Shown here in pieces: positions 9,605 through 18,156 of a stretch of 64,000 nucleotides of DNA. The stretch is from an uncultured Lactobacillus sp. (lineage in GTDB: Bacteria > Bacillota > Bacilli > Lactobacillales > Lactobacillaceae). Each line of letters opens with the position of its first letter. Position 1 is the stretch's first letter. The position numbers and the translations under genes are program-made. The notes under the pieces are model-generated. The model saw only the letters and a program-made list of their open reading frames with translations, was not told the DNA's origin and ran no database searches. The stretch spans positions 106,072 through 170,071 of the forward strand of contig NZ_CALVGT010000017.1 of assembly GCF_944327175.1 (NCBI RefSeq), written 5' to 3'.

Positions 9605-10077
9605 TTCTGACTGACCGGGAGGTAAAGGCTCTTGGTCAGTTTTTTACTGCCTAAATCCAGCTGGCGGAGGATGTAAGGGTTAGGATTCTCCTCCAGATGA
9701 GCCTGGAAGTCGCTGCCTAAGTCGCCGGCTTCATCCAAAAAGCGGGGCAGTTCGAAGTTCAGCGGCAGGTCAAAGTATGCCGCGTTGGCTGTCTCTTCTT
9801 TTTGGAAAACCCGGGCGCTTGGCAGGGAAAACTTGAGCAGGCCGCTAACTTCGCTATCCTTAGGCGCGATCACTCCGTACCAGTACATGAAGTTTTCCGG
9901 GCCAAAAACGATCAAGGAAGCCCGCTGCCCGGCAAGGCCGGCTGCTTTAACAAAGTCTTGAAAGGCCGGGTGGGCTTCCAGTTCCTGGTTGGCAGCCGCA
10001 AAGGTCCCATTTGCGTCCATCATCCGGTCGGGAAAGGCCTTGCCGATAAAAGTAAGTTCGTTGATTTCTGTCTGCAT
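9601..10077 (-). CDS. Hypothetical protein, 158 aa
   Basis: Not recognised. A soluble protein with alternating hydrophobic strands (LIVFGPENFMYWYGVIAP, TKSLYLPVSQ) and no signal or membrane segment. It starts 21 bases after recX on the same strand, so it is probably the second gene of a recX operon; the ribosome-binding site (GAAAGAAG) is only moderate. It converges with the 9137 gene with a 4-bp overlap at the stops. Confidence 0.7.
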   Translation of the reverse strand: MQTEINELTFIGKAFPDRMMDANGTFAAANQELEAHPAFQDFVKAAGLAGQRASLIVFGPENFMYWYGVIAPKDSEVSGLLKFSLPSARVFQKEETANAAYFDLPLNFELPRFLDEAGDLGSDFQAHLEENPNPYILRQLDLGSKKLTKSLYLPVSQN

Positions 10078-10098
10078 CTCTTTGCTTCTTTCTATTTT

Positions 10099-10914
10099 CT
10101 AGTATTCTTCCAGTTCTTCTAAGGGAATGATTTCCCCAGCCAAAAAGGCGCTGATTTCATCCCCGGAAAAGCCATGGCTGTACAGGTACTGCCGCATCTT
10201 CTGCTCCCTTACGCCCGGCTCATAGCGCTTAAAGCGCTTGTAAGCCTTGAGGCCCTGCTTGGCCAGAGCCTCTCTTTCCTGGTCTTCGTCAGCTTCCGGG
10301 ACTAATTCTTGGATCACGGCTTGGGCCAGGGAACCGGAGAAACCGTGGCTGAGCAGTTTAGTCTGCATCTTGCGGTCAACTTCCCGCTTGGCAATCTTCC
10401 CCTGCTGGCCCAAAAGTGACTTGACCAGGCGCTTGCCAACCCTGGCCCATTCCTCATCAGTCACGTCTGCCAGGGCGGCTTCGATTAAGTCATCGTCAAC
10501 GCCCTTTTTCTTTAAGTCCCGGCGGACAGCCCCTGATCCGTTCTTGCCGACCTGGAGGTTATTTTTGACAAAAAGGCGGGCATAAGCCGCGTCGTCCAGG
10601 TAGCCCAGCTGGGTCAGCTCGGCAACGGCGCGCTTAGCCGCTGACTGGGAAATTTCATGCTGGCTGAGATAGTCAGTCACTTCCTTGACCGTCCGGGGCT
10701 GGTAGGACAGGTATCTGGCCGCCAGGTCGCTGGCCTTGGCGCTGGCTTCATAGTCCAAGATTTCATTGATCTTCTGGGGGTTAAGCTCCTGGCCCTTGAG
10801 CAGGACAAATTCCGCCAGGGTCTTCTCACTGACGGAAAAAGCATATTCCTGGTCCAAAAAAATATTGTAGCGCCCCTGCCGCTTTTGTGCACTAACTTTC
10901 GTGATAATAGCCAT
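10099..10914 (-). CDS. recX: Regulatory protein RecX
   Basis: RecX binds RecA filaments and modulates recombination and the SOS response. I place the start at the ATG at 10914 (MAIITKVSAQKRQGRYNIFLD), giving 271 aa, because GGAGG lies directly upstream. An in-frame extension to 11097 would overlap the divergent rlmD gene and has no ribosome-binding site. Repeated three-helix modules (YLSYQPRTVKEVTDYLSQHEIS; FSGSLAQAVI; FSGDEISAFLAG) match the RecX fold and usual length for lactobacilli. Divergent from rlmD. Confidence 0.92.
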   Translation of the reverse strand: MAIITKVSAQKRQGRYNIFLDQEYAFSVSEKTLAEFVLLKGQELNPQKINEILDYEASAKASDLAARYLSYQPRTVKEVTDYLSQHEISQSAAKRAVAELTQLGYLDDAAYARLFVKNNLQVGKNGSGAVRRDLKKKGVDDDLIEAALADVTDEEWARVGKRLVKSLLGQQGKIAKREVDRKMQTKLLSHGFSGSLAQAVIQELVPEADEDQEREALAKQGLKAYKRFKRYEPGVREQKMRQYLYSHGFSGDEISAFLAGEIIPLEELEEY

Positions 10915-11075
10915 TTTTTCCTCCTTATTTGGCAAATCTGGCAACTCTATCTTAGCAAATTGCCGCAAAAGCTGCGAAAAACTTGCGTCCCTTTTAAAAA
11001 GCCCTGTATAATAGTATGTCGCGAAGTTTCCAGTTATTTTTATTGTAGAAAGAATAGACAAAGAAGAAGGCTCAA

Positions 11076-12458
11076 ATGCAGAAAAAACATTTTTCAAAAA
11101 ACGCTCCGAAAGAGCGGCACGTCATCATCACCATCAAGCGGCTGGGGATCAACGGTGAAGGGATCGGCTACTACAAGCGCAAGATCATCTTCATCCCCGG
11201 CGCCCTGCCAGACGAAGTCGTGGTGGCCAAGATCATCAAGGACCACCCCCAATACCTGGAAGGTGAGTTAGTACGGATCAAGGAAGCCAGCCCTGACCGG
11301 GTTCCCTTCCCATCCGGCGTTGACCCGAGAATCGGGGGCCTGGAACTGGCCCACCTCTCTTACGAAGGCCAGCTCAAGTTCAAGAAGGACAACCTGCTTT
11401 CCGCCCTTGAAAAGTACCACCCGCGCGGCTACAAGAACTACAAGATCAAGAACACCATCCCGGCCCCAGACCAGTGGCACTACCGGGCCAAGGCTCAGTA
11501 CCAGATCGAACGGGAAAACCACCATATTTCCCTGGGTCTGTACGCGCCCAACTCCCACCAATTGATCGACCTGCCGGAAATGCCGACCCAGAGCAAGGAT
11601 ACCCAGGCAACTGAACGGGCCATCCGGGATCTGATCATCAAATTCCGCGTGCCAATCGCCAACCGCCGGCGGAACTTGCCAGGCGTTAAAACCATCGTCG
11701 TCCGGCAGGCAGAAGCCAGCCAGGAGATGCAGGTTACCTTGATCACTGTTGGCCACAAGCTGGACAATCTGCTGCAGCTGGCTGACGAAATCATGTGCTT
11801 GCCAAAGGTCGTTTCCGTCTACCAAAACGAAACCGACTGGCAGAACCCGCAAGTCTGGGGGAACAAGACCAGCAAACTCCGGGGCAAGAACCAGATCACG
11901 GAAGAAATCATGGGCAAGAAGTTTGCCTTGAGCCCCCGGGCCTTCTTCCAGCTGAACCCGGTCCAGACGGCTACCCTGTATTCTGAAGCCTTGAAGCTGC
12001 TCAGCTTAACGCCAGACATGACCTTGATCGATGCTTACTCCGGGGTCGGCACCCTGGGTATTTTGGCCGCTGACCAGGTCAAGCAGGTGGTCGGGATTGA
12101 AAGCATCCCTGAAGCTGTTTTGGACGCCCAGCACAATGTCGAGCTCAACCATGTCAGAAACGCAGAATACCTGCAGGGCAGCGTGGAAAAGCTCCTCCCC
12201 CGCTTAAAGGAAGACGGCCTGCCGATCGACGCCTTGATTGTCGACCCGCCGCGGACCGGCCTGGCCAAGTCCTTGATTAAGACCCTGCTCAGAGTCAAGC
12301 CAGCCAGCTTCGTTTACATTTCCTGCAACCCGTCCACCCTGGCCCAGGACCTGGTCCTTTTGGGCGAGGCTTACGACGTCCGGGTCATCGAAAACGTCGA
12401 CATGCTGCCGCAGACCCCGCGCTGCGAGTGCATCGCCAAGCTGACCCTGCGCAAGTAG
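11076..12458 (+). CDS. rlmD: 23S rRNA (uracil-C5)-methyltransferase, RumA/RlmD family
   Basis: SAM-dependent methyltransferase of the RumA family, which makes m5U in 23S rRNA. An N-terminal TRAM domain spans about residues 12-70. The catalytic part shows FFQLNP, the SAM loop DAYSGVGTLG, DPPRTGL, and the nucleophile motif SCNPSTLAQDL, then MLPQTPRCEC. The usual [4Fe-4S] cysteines are missing: where the family has CGGCQLQHLSYE, this protein has IGGLELAHLSYE, and no Cys occurs in the first ~230 residues. Length (460 aa) is otherwise full. Substrate position (U747/U1939 type) cannot be told from sequence. Confidence 0.93.
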   Translation: MQKKHFSKNAPKERHVIITIKRLGINGEGIGYYKRKIIFIPGALPDEVVVAKIIKDHPQYLEGELVRIKEASPDRVPFPSGVDPRIGGLELAHLSYEGQLKFKKDNLLSALEKYHPRGYKNYKIKNTIPAPDQWHYRAKAQYQIERENHHISLGLYAPNSHQLIDLPEMPTQSKDTQATERAIRDLIIKFRVPIANRRRNLPGVKTIVVRQAEASQEMQVTLITVGHKLDNLLQLADEIMCLPKVVSVYQNETDWQNPQVWGNKTSKLRGKNQITEEIMGKKFALSPRAFFQLNPVQTATLYSEALKLLSLTPDMTLIDAYSGVGTLGILAADQVKQVVGIESIPEAVLDAQHNVELNHVRNAEYLQGSVEKLLPRLKEDGLPIDALIVDPPRTGLAKSLIKTLLRVKPASFVYISCNPSTLAQDLVLLGEAYDVRVIENVDMLPQTPRCECIAKLTLRK

Positions 12459-12479
12459 GAACACAAAAAAATAAGCATT

Positions 12480-12794
12480 AGAAAAGGCGAGAAGATCAAA
12501 TCTTCTCGCCTTTAAACTGCTCTCGGCAGTCTTTCCAAGTGGATGAGGTAGCTCATCAAATTAATAGTCACGATATTCAATTTTAAGAATTCACCAATGG
12601 CTAATACCGGCTAAGATAAAACAGTCACTTGTTCGAGTTTTACGTGCTAGCGTATGAAATGAATTAGACTATTGTGTATCGCCACTTGGTTAAAAGCTTC
12701 AAGCCTTTATTATGGTCTCAATAAGAGAGACAACGAATAATAATTACAATCTGGAGATAAAAACTTCTGTTTAGTTGTTTTCTACCTCTTCCAC
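12480..12794 (-). ncRNA. Candidate structured non-coding RNA of about 315 nt
   Basis: The gap between rlmD and the hydrolase gene has no credible ORF but carries a full transcription unit on the minus strand: TTGCAA-N17-TATACT, then about 310 nt ending in a 14-bp hairpin followed by TTTTC and, a little further, TTTTTTT. Internal pairing includes GATGAG/CTCATC (around 12543-12558), ACTGC/GCAGT (around 12517-12531), GTCTC/GAGAC (12715-12731), and a perfect long-range 8-bp pair (12535-12542 with 12682-12689). It lacks conserved motifs of RNase P RNA, tmRNA or SRP RNA. Identity unknown; 6S-like or a regulatory RNA are options. Confidence 0.5.
12483..12513. terminator. Hairpin terminator shared by rlmD and the minus-strand RNA
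   Basis: Arms 12483-12496 and 12500-12513 pair over 14 bp around a CAA loop. The T tract is better on the minus strand; on the plus strand only TTT ends the stem. Confidence 0.75.
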
Positions 12795-12800
12795 GCCTTC

Positions 12801-12829
12801 AGTATAGCATGATATGCAAACGCTTGCAA
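12801..12829 (-). promoter_or_regulatory. Promoter with overlapping cre-like palindrome
   Basis: On the minus strand TTGCAA (12829-12824), 17 bp, TATACT (12806-12801). The perfect palindrome TGCAAACGCTTGCA (12815-12828) covers the -35 and spacer and matches the cre consensus TGWAARCGYTWNCW at 13 of 14 positions. CcpA with Ser46-phosphorylated HPr could therefore repress it. It points away from the hydrolase gene, into the candidate RNA. Confidence 0.65.
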
Positions 12830-12833
12830 GAGA

Positions 12834-13805
12834 TTATTTAACGTATTTTGCTAAAAATTGCTTGACCGTGCGTGCATATAAAGCCGGATTGTGCTCATAG
12901 GACTTGGCGTGCTGGGCTCCCCTGACGATCAAGAGCTGCTTTGGCCCCCGGCTGGCCCGGTAATTTTTATAAACCATTTCGGTTGGGACAAAAGTATCCT
13001 TGCTGCCGTGGATAAAGAGCATGGGCCGGGTATTCTTCTTCAGCTGCGCAAGGCTTGAGACCTGGGCCAAAAAGTAGCTGGCTTTTAACTTGGTAATCCC
13101 GCTCAAGATTTCCACCAGGGGAAAACGGGGAAAGGCCGGCATATTATAGAGGACCTTGGCTTCGTGCTCGATTTCGTTTTTGGCATTGGTGTAGCCGCAG
13201 TCTTCAATAAAGCATTTGACCTGCTTAGGCAGTTTTAAGCCGGAAGTCATCATGGTCGTGGCTCCGCCCATAGAAACCCCGAAAATCACGATCTTGCTCT
13301 TTTGGCCATTTTTCTTAATCACCTGCTCGGCCCACTTTTTGACGTCGTTTTTCTCCAGCCAGCCGTAGCCGACATACTTGCCCTGGCTTTGCCCATGAGC
13401 TTCCGCGTCTGGCAAAAGGGTATTATAGCCCAGGGAGTGGAAAAGCTGGGCATAGGCCCCCATATTTTCCTTGTTGGACATGTAGCCATGCAGGATGATC
13501 ACAGTTTTGGCTGAATTTTTAGCTGGAATATAATTAGCCTGGAGGAGATAATTGTTCTTAGCCGACCGCAGTTGCCAGTGCTGCTTTGTCACCTGCTTGT
13601 ACCAGAGCTTCTGCTTATACTGGGGGGTGGACTTGGTCAACTTCACCGTTCCGTTGGTCACGAAGCTTTTCTTGCCCGGCACCACAGCAATGTTGAAAAA
13701 GTAGTAGCCGGCTCCGGCCAGGGCCATGGCTAAGACAGCCAAGAGGCCTCCTAAAATTTTGACCAGCCGGCTGGACTTGCTTCTCTTTTGATTCTTCTTT
13801 TCCAC
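12834..13805 (-). CDS. Membrane-anchored alpha/beta hydrolase
   Basis: Serine hydrolase of the alpha/beta fold, outside the cytoplasmic membrane. A basic N-terminus and a single hydrophobic segment (about residues 15-37) act as an uncleaved anchor. Oxyanion segment ILHGYMSNKEN, nucleophile GVSMGG, acid in FIHGSKDTFVP and His in GAQHAKSY complete the triad. Start is GTG, preceded by GGAGAG; no in-frame ATG lies near. Related proteins in lactobacilli are annotated as cell-surface hydrolases; the substrate is unknown. Single-gene unit; the RNA promoter begins within its 3' flank. Confidence 0.88.
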   Translation of the reverse strand: MEKKNQKRSKSSRLVKILGGLLAVLAMALAGAGYYFFNIAVVPGKKSFVTNGTVKLTKSTPQYKQKLWYKQVTKQHWQLRSAKNNYLLQANYIPAKNSAKTVIILHGYMSNKENMGAYAQLFHSLGYNTLLPDAEAHGQSQGKYVGYGWLEKNDVKKWAEQVIKKNGQKSKIVIFGVSMGGATTMMTSGLKLPKQVKCFIEDCGYTNAKNEIEHEAKVLYNMPAFPRFPLVEILSGITKLKASYFLAQVSSLAQLKKNTRPMLFIHGSKDTFVPTEMVYKNYRASRGPKQLLIVRGAQHAKSYEHNPALYARTVKQFLAKYVK

Positions 13806-13920
13806 CTATTCTCTCTCCTCTTTCTCTCTTTATCTATAGTTTCTGTCATTTCTATCGCTTTGTTGCTTTATTTTTAGCAATATGAACAGTATACCACAAT
13901 AAAAAAAGAAAGGATTACCC

Positions 13921-14202
13921 ATGTTGCTCGAAGATTTTTTACAGCTCTTGACTGATCTGGGCGGGCAAAATGTCCTCTACCTGCAGGTAAAAGACCAGAC
14001 CCTTCCCCTCAGCAAGTTTGTCTTAGCCCGGGAAGACTGCCAGCTCTTGTGCGGCAAGACGCCCATGACCCTGGCCAAATTCCGCCAGCTGACCGGCAAG
14101 GGGAGCAAGTCCATCCCCCTCAGCTTCTGCTGGCAGGTAGAAGAAATTCCCGTCTACGGGGTCCAGATCCTGCCAGCTGAGGGCAAGATCGTCTGCAAGT
14201 AA
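13921..14202 (+). CDS. Hypothetical protein, 93 aa
   Basis: Not recognised. A short soluble protein with three Cys (two in EDCQLLCGK, one near the C-terminus) but no complete metal-binding pattern. GAAAGGA precedes the ATG by a normal distance and a strong bidirectional terminator follows, so it is a believable monocistronic gene. Confidence 0.65.
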   Translation: MLLEDFLQLLTDLGGQNVLYLQVKDQTLPLSKFVLAREDCQLLCGKTPMTLAKFRQLTGKGSKSIPLSFCWQVEEIPVYGVQILPAEGKIVCK

Positions 14203-14220
14203 CAAGAAAGCGTAGAAAAA

Positions 14221-14251
14221 AGAAGCTGTCTGATCTTCAGACAGCTTCTTT
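14221..14251. terminator. Bidirectional terminator
   Basis: Perfect 13-bp stem (14221-14233 with 14237-14249) around TCT, with T-rich flank on plus and A/T-rich flank on minus, between convergent genes. Confidence 0.88.
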
Positions 14252-14262
14252 CTTTACGTATT

Positions 14263-15177
14263 TTACTTGCCGGCTGGCTTCTTCTTGCCTTCGCTTTCCA
14301 GCTTCTTGCCCAAGTCAATGATGTACTTGCGCAAAGCATCCTTGGTTTCTGGGTGACGGAGGCCGTATTGGATGGAAGTTTCCATGTAGCCTTCCTTGTT
14401 GCCGACGTCAAAGCGCTGGCCCTTGAATTCGTGGGCGAAGACCCGTTGGGTCTTGTTCAAGGCGTCGATGGCGTCAGTCAATTGGATTTCACCGCCGGCA
14501 CCGGCCTTTTGCTTGTCCAGCATGTCAAAAATTTCCGGAGTCAGCAGATAGCGGCCGATGATGGCCAGGTCACTTGGAGCCTTGTCGACGTCTGGCTTTT
14601 CCACAAAGGCCTTAACGTTGTACAGGTCAGGAGCAGTTTCGCCGATTGGGTCGATGACACCATACTTGTTGACTTCTTCATGCGGCACCTTCATAACCGC
14701 GATGGTGGAAGCGTGTGTTTCATCATAGCGGTTGATCAGCTGCTTAGTCAAAGGAACTTTGTCTCTCATCAAGTCGTCGCCCAGCATAACCACAAAAGGT
14801 TCACCGGCGATGAAGCTGCGGGCCCGGTTTACGGCATCCCCCAAGCCGTTTGGATGCGGCTGACGGGTGAAGTACAGGTTGACCTTCATGTTGGACATGG
14901 TGGTTTCCCGCACTAACTTCAGCAAAGCATCCTTGTGCTTTTCAGTCAAGTTGTCTTCCAGTTCTGGGTTTGAGTCGAAGTGGTCTTCGATTGACCGCTT
15001 GCTTCTGCCAGTAACGATCAGAATGTCTTCAATCCCTGAAGCGATGGCTTCTTCAACGATAAATTGAATAGTTGGCTTGTCAACGATTGGCAGCATTTCC
15101 TTAGGCATAGCCTTGGTTGCTGGCAAAAATCTGGTTCCCAAACCGGCAGCTGGGATGATCGCTTTTCTGACTTTCAT
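14263..15177 (-). CDS. galU: UTP-glucose-1-phosphate uridylyltransferase
   Basis: Makes UDP-glucose from UTP and glucose-1-P for cell-wall glycans, exopolysaccharide and galactose metabolism. N-terminal nucleotide loop [20 protein letters not shown] is present, with [17 protein letters not shown] and FVVMLGDDL following, and the length (304 aa) is usual. I chose the ATG at 15177 because GAGG lies about 10 bases upstream and the family begins [12 protein letters not shown]; the 15-residue upstream extension is not conserved-looking. Monocistronic. Confidence 0.96.
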   Translation of the reverse strand: MKVRKAIIPAAGLGTRFLPATKAMPKEMLPIVDKPTIQFIVEEAIASGIEDILIVTGRSKRSIEDHFDSNPELEDNLTEKHKDALLKLVRETTMSNMKVNLYFTRQPHPNGLGDAVNRARSFIAGEPFVVMLGDDLMRDKVPLTKQLINRYDETHASTIAVMKVPHEEVNKYGVIDPIGETAPDLYNVKAFVEKPDVDKAPSDLAIIGRYLLTPEIFDMLDKQKAGAGGEIQLTDAIDALNKTQRVFAHEFKGQRFDVGNKEGYMETSIQYGLRHPETKDALRKYIIDLGKKLESEGKKKPAGK

Positions 15178-15300
15178 GTATTTACATCCTCTTTTCTTAA
15201 CTTCGCACATTAATGAAAGCATTTTAAATGCAAGCGTATAATAACATATTTCTAGAGAAGAATCTAGTAAACTTAGACCAATCTTCCAGAAATAGGGAAA

Positions 15301-16215
15301 TTACTTTTTCCGCCGCTTGGCGATAAACTCAGCCAAAGGGCCGTTGGAATAGGTCGCTGGCCCATAGCGCAGCTGGTCCAAGCTGACATTGACCGCCGTG
15401 CCAAAAAGCAAAAGGATGGCTAGGAGGTTGAGCCAAAGCATAAAAATGATAAAAGTTCCAACTATACCATAATTTTCCCACTTGACCGGGAATTTTTTCA
15501 AATAGAAGGAAAAAAGATAAGCCAGGGCTTCCCAGCCGGCCACCGTCACGATGGTCCCGGGCAAAAGCGACTTCTTGAAGTGGACATTGGGCGCTACAGC
15601 GTTTAAATAATAAACACCGATCAGCATCAAGACCAGCAAAACCAGCCAGCGGTAGCTGAAGAGCTTGTCAATCCGGACCAGAGACAGGTTGAGGTAAGGA
15701 GCCAGAAAGTGCAGGACCTCCTGGCCAAAGACCACGACCAGGGCCAAAAGGATAAACATAGTGACCATCAAAGCGCTGAAGATCACCGTCAAGGTCCGGT
15801 TCCAGATAAAGTGCCAGAAGCCCAGCTTCAGTTCCTTATTGTGGACGCCATAGAGGCGGTTCATCCCGATTCTGACCGCGTTCACCATACAGGACATGGA
15901 CCACAAGGCCATGATCGCACCGAAGGAGATGTAGCTGGTCGAATTCGACTTAAGCAGGGTATCGACGATCGGGATGATATAGCGGGCCACGTCACTTGGG
16001 AAGATCATCTCCAAATAGTCGGCAATCGGTCCGGTGTCCAGGTGAAACCAGGGCAGGGCGTTACCGACAATGATGACGATGGGAAAAATTGAAAACAGGA
16101 TGTAGTAGGCAATCACGATGGAACTTTGAAAAATCTCCCCCTGGGAAACAACCGAGGAAAGAGTTGCAAAAAAGCGCCGGACTCCCTTTTGTCCTGGCTC
16201 AACTTTTTCCGTCAT
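15301..16215 (-). CDS. YihY/BrkB family membrane protein
   Basis: Integral membrane protein with about six hydrophobic segments, family motifs FSIFPIVIIVGN, SFGAIMALWSMS and ENYGIVGTFIIFMLWLNLLAILLLFG, and a basic C-terminal tail (IAKRRKK). YihY/BrkB proteins were once called ribonuclease BN; their transport role is unsettled. The ATG lies two bases after the map stop codon, so it is co-transcribed with map. Confidence 0.92.
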   Translation of the reverse strand: MTEKVEPGQKGVRRFFATLSSVVSQGEIFQSSIVIAYYILFSIFPIVIIVGNALPWFHLDTGPIADYLEMIFPSDVARYIIPIVDTLLKSNSTSYISFGAIMALWSMSCMVNAVRIGMNRLYGVHNKELKLGFWHFIWNRTLTVIFSALMVTMFILLALVVVFGQEVLHFLAPYLNLSLVRIDKLFSYRWLVLLVLMLIGVYYLNAVAPNVHFKKSLLPGTIVTVAGWEALAYLFSFYLKKFPVKWENYGIVGTFIIFMLWLNLLAILLLFGTAVNVSLDQLRYGPATYSNGPLAEFIAKRRKK

Positions 16216-16217
16216 GC

Positions 16218-17045
16218 TTAGTCTTCCATTTCGTCAAAGTGCGGGATGTACTTTTCCAGGCCGTCGTATGGCTTTTGCAAAGTCAAGATCTTCGGGCCGT
16301 CCTTGGTGATGGCAAAAGTGTGCTCGAACTGGGCTGACTTTGACCCGTCCGGAGTAGCGTAGAAAACCCAGTCGTCATTCGGGTCATCAACCGTCTTTTG
16401 CAAAATCCGCCAGTCCCCACCGGCTTCAACCATCGGCTCAACGGTAATCGTCATCCCTTCCCGCAGACGCAGGCCGTGGCCGGCCTTGCCCCAGTGAGGA
16501 ACTTCCGGATCTTCGTGGATGGATGGCTGGATGCCGTGGCCGATCAGTTCCCGGACGTCGCCATAGCCTTCTTCATCTTCAACATAGTGCTGGATAACAG
16601 CGCCGATGTCCCCGATCCGGTTGCCGACAACCGCCTGGTCGATCCCCATGTACATGGCCTTCTTGGTCACGTCCATCAAGTGCTGGTCTTCTTCTGAGAT
16701 CTGGCCAACCCCGTAAGTGGTGCAGGAGTCTGATTCATAGCCATTCAAGTTGCAGGTTACGTCAACCTTGACCAAGTCCCCTTCCTTTAAAAAGACATTC
16801 TTACGCGGGATGTTGTGGGCAATTTCGTCGTTGACGGAGATGCAGGTACCGTACTTGTAGCCTTCAAAACCTTGTTCTGACAAGCGGCCGCCCCGGCTGG
16901 AAACGAATTCCTGGCAGAATTCTTCAATGTCCCAGGTGGAGATGCCTGGCTTGATCACGTCACGCAGGGCCTCGAACATGGTTGCCAGCAAGTGGCCTGA
17001 AGCCTGCATGCCCTTCAATTCACGAACAGATTTAATAGTAATCAA
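16218..17045 (-). CDS. map: Methionine aminopeptidase, type I
   Basis: Removes the initiator Met from nascent proteins in the cytosol. The five metal ligands are visible in order: Asp in VKVDVTCN, Asp in YESDSCTT, His in IGHGIQPSIHE, Glu in TVEPMVE and Glu in AQFEHTFAI. The 275-residue length is slightly longer than the ~250 of many bacterial type I enzymes because of an insertion around DDPNDDWVF and a C-terminal extension. ATG start; first gene of a map-yihY pair. Confidence 0.95.
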   Translation of the reverse strand: MITIKSVRELKGMQASGHLLATMFEALRDVIKPGISTWDIEEFCQEFVSSRGGRLSEQGFEGYKYGTCISVNDEIAHNIPRKNVFLKEGDLVKVDVTCNLNGYESDSCTTYGVGQISEEDQHLMDVTKKAMYMGIDQAVVGNRIGDIGAVIQHYVEDEEGYGDVRELIGHGIQPSIHEDPEVPHWGKAGHGLRLREGMTITVEPMVEAGGDWRILQKTVDDPNDDWVFYATPDGSKSAQFEHTFAITKDGPKILTLQKPYDGLEKYIPHFDEMED

Positions 17046-17191
17046 TTTGTTTTTCCTTTCATAATGAAGTAGTTTGTCTTCACTATTATAACCTTTTTTA
17101 AAAGTTTGCTAAAGTAGCAAAGCGCTGGATTCGCCAAGCCGGGGCAAATCGTGTATAATACTCTAGAAATTATTTTTTGGGAGCTTAACTT

Positions 17192-17638
17192 ATGAGAGCA
17201 AAGATTGTTTTTGCCAGCATGACCGGCAACGACGAGGATATGGCCGAAATCCTGGAGGAAGACCTGCTGGACCAAGGCCTGGAAGTAGATTCTTCTGACG
17301 TCAGCTTTACCGACGCCAGCGATTATTTAGACAGCGACCTGTGCGTCTTTATCACCTACACTTACGGCGAAGGCGCCATGACTGACGAAATTGCTGACTT
17401 TTACGACCAACTCAAGGAGCTGGACTTGACCGGCAAGTCTTTTGCCGTCATGGGTTCTGGCGACAAGACCTATAAGGAACACTACTGCGAGAACGTTTTT
17501 GACTTTGAGAAGGCCTTCCTGGCTTGCGGGGCCAAGGAACTGATTCCACCGCTCACGGTTGAAAACGCTCCTGACGATGACGATATCGCGCGCATCGATC
17601 AAGCTGCTGAGGAGTTGGCGGACAAATTAAATGGATAA
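17192..17638 (+). CDS. Flavodoxin
   Basis: Small FMN electron carrier. The phosphate-binding loop ASMTGNDEDMAE (residues 9-20), TYTYGEGAMTDE and VMGSGDKTYKEHYC fit the long-chain-like flavodoxin fold at 148 aa. The protein is strongly acidic, typical of flavodoxins. A TATAAT (near 17154) lies about 30 bases upstream. The last codons overlap the start of the GtrA-like gene by eight bases, so the two are coupled. Confidence 0.93.
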   Translation: MRAKIVFASMTGNDEDMAEILEEDLLDQGLEVDSSDVSFTDASDYLDSDLCVFITYTYGEGAMTDEIADFYDQLKELDLTGKSFAVMGSGDKTYKEHYCENVFDFEKAFLACGAKELIPPLTVENAPDDDDIARIDQAAEELADKLNG

Positions 17639-18110
17639 AAATTTAAACCGGCGGCGGGCTTTAGGTGAACGGATCTTCAAGCGCCACCGCAATTTATGGG
17701 TCTACATGTTCTTTGGCTTCGTCGCGGCCCTAATCAACACGGTTGTCTTCATGTTCATGCATGACGTTTTACACACCGTTCTGGTCATCGACAACACGGT
17801 TGCCTTTATCGTATCCAACCTGGCCTCCTTCTGGTTCAACCACAAGGCGGTCTTCACCAAGAACGTGGACCATGAGCACAGTTTGTGGCAGAAGCTGCTG
17901 TCCTTTTTCGCCTACCGGATCATTAGTCTGCTGCCGGACACCTTGATCATGTGGCTGGGGATGAGTATCTTCGGCTGGCCGGCCTTGATCGTCAAGATCA
18001 TCGACCAGGTCCTGGTCGGCATCTTCAACTACCTGACCACCAAATCCGTCTTTGAACAGCAGGAAAGAAGCCTCAGACGGAAGCTGGAGAAGAAAATTAA
18101 AAAGCGGTGA
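17631..18110 (+). CDS. GtrA-like membrane protein
   Basis: A 159-residue protein with four hydrophobic segments and the GtrA family pattern (FFGFVAALINTVVF; SNLASFWFNHKAVF; KIIDQVLVGIFNYLTTKSVF). GtrA-type proteins are thought to help move undecaprenyl-linked sugars across the membrane. It overlaps the flavodoxin gene by eight bases. The hairpin terminator starts within its last codons, and the C-terminus is very basic. Confidence 0.9.
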   Translation: MDKNLNRRRALGERIFKRHRNLWVYMFFGFVAALINTVVFMFMHDVLHTVLVIDNTVAFIVSNLASFWFNHKAVFTKNVDHEHSLWQKLLSFFAYRIISLLPDTLIMWLGMSIFGWPALIVKIIDQVLVGIFNYLTTKSVFEQQERSLRRKLEKKIKKR

Positions 18111-18132
18111 AGCTGAGCTTCACTGCTTTTTT
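18099..18132 (+). terminator. Terminator of the flavodoxin-gtrA operon
   Basis: Stem with core GTGAAGCT/AGCTTCAC and flanking AAAAGC/GCTTTTTT; the stop codon lies inside the stem. Confidence 0.85.
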
Positions 18133-18156
18133 CATTCATGCAAGTTATTTAATTAA

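Noticed and set aside
10915-11097. Upstream extension of recX to 332 residues
   Set aside because: It overlaps the divergent rlmD start; GGAGG directly before ATG 10914 fits the known family start.
12543-12720. 16S rRNA-like words (e.g. GCTAATACCGG) in the plus strand of the RNA gap
   Set aside because: Only isolated short matches; the surrounding sequence does not align with 16S rRNA from memory.
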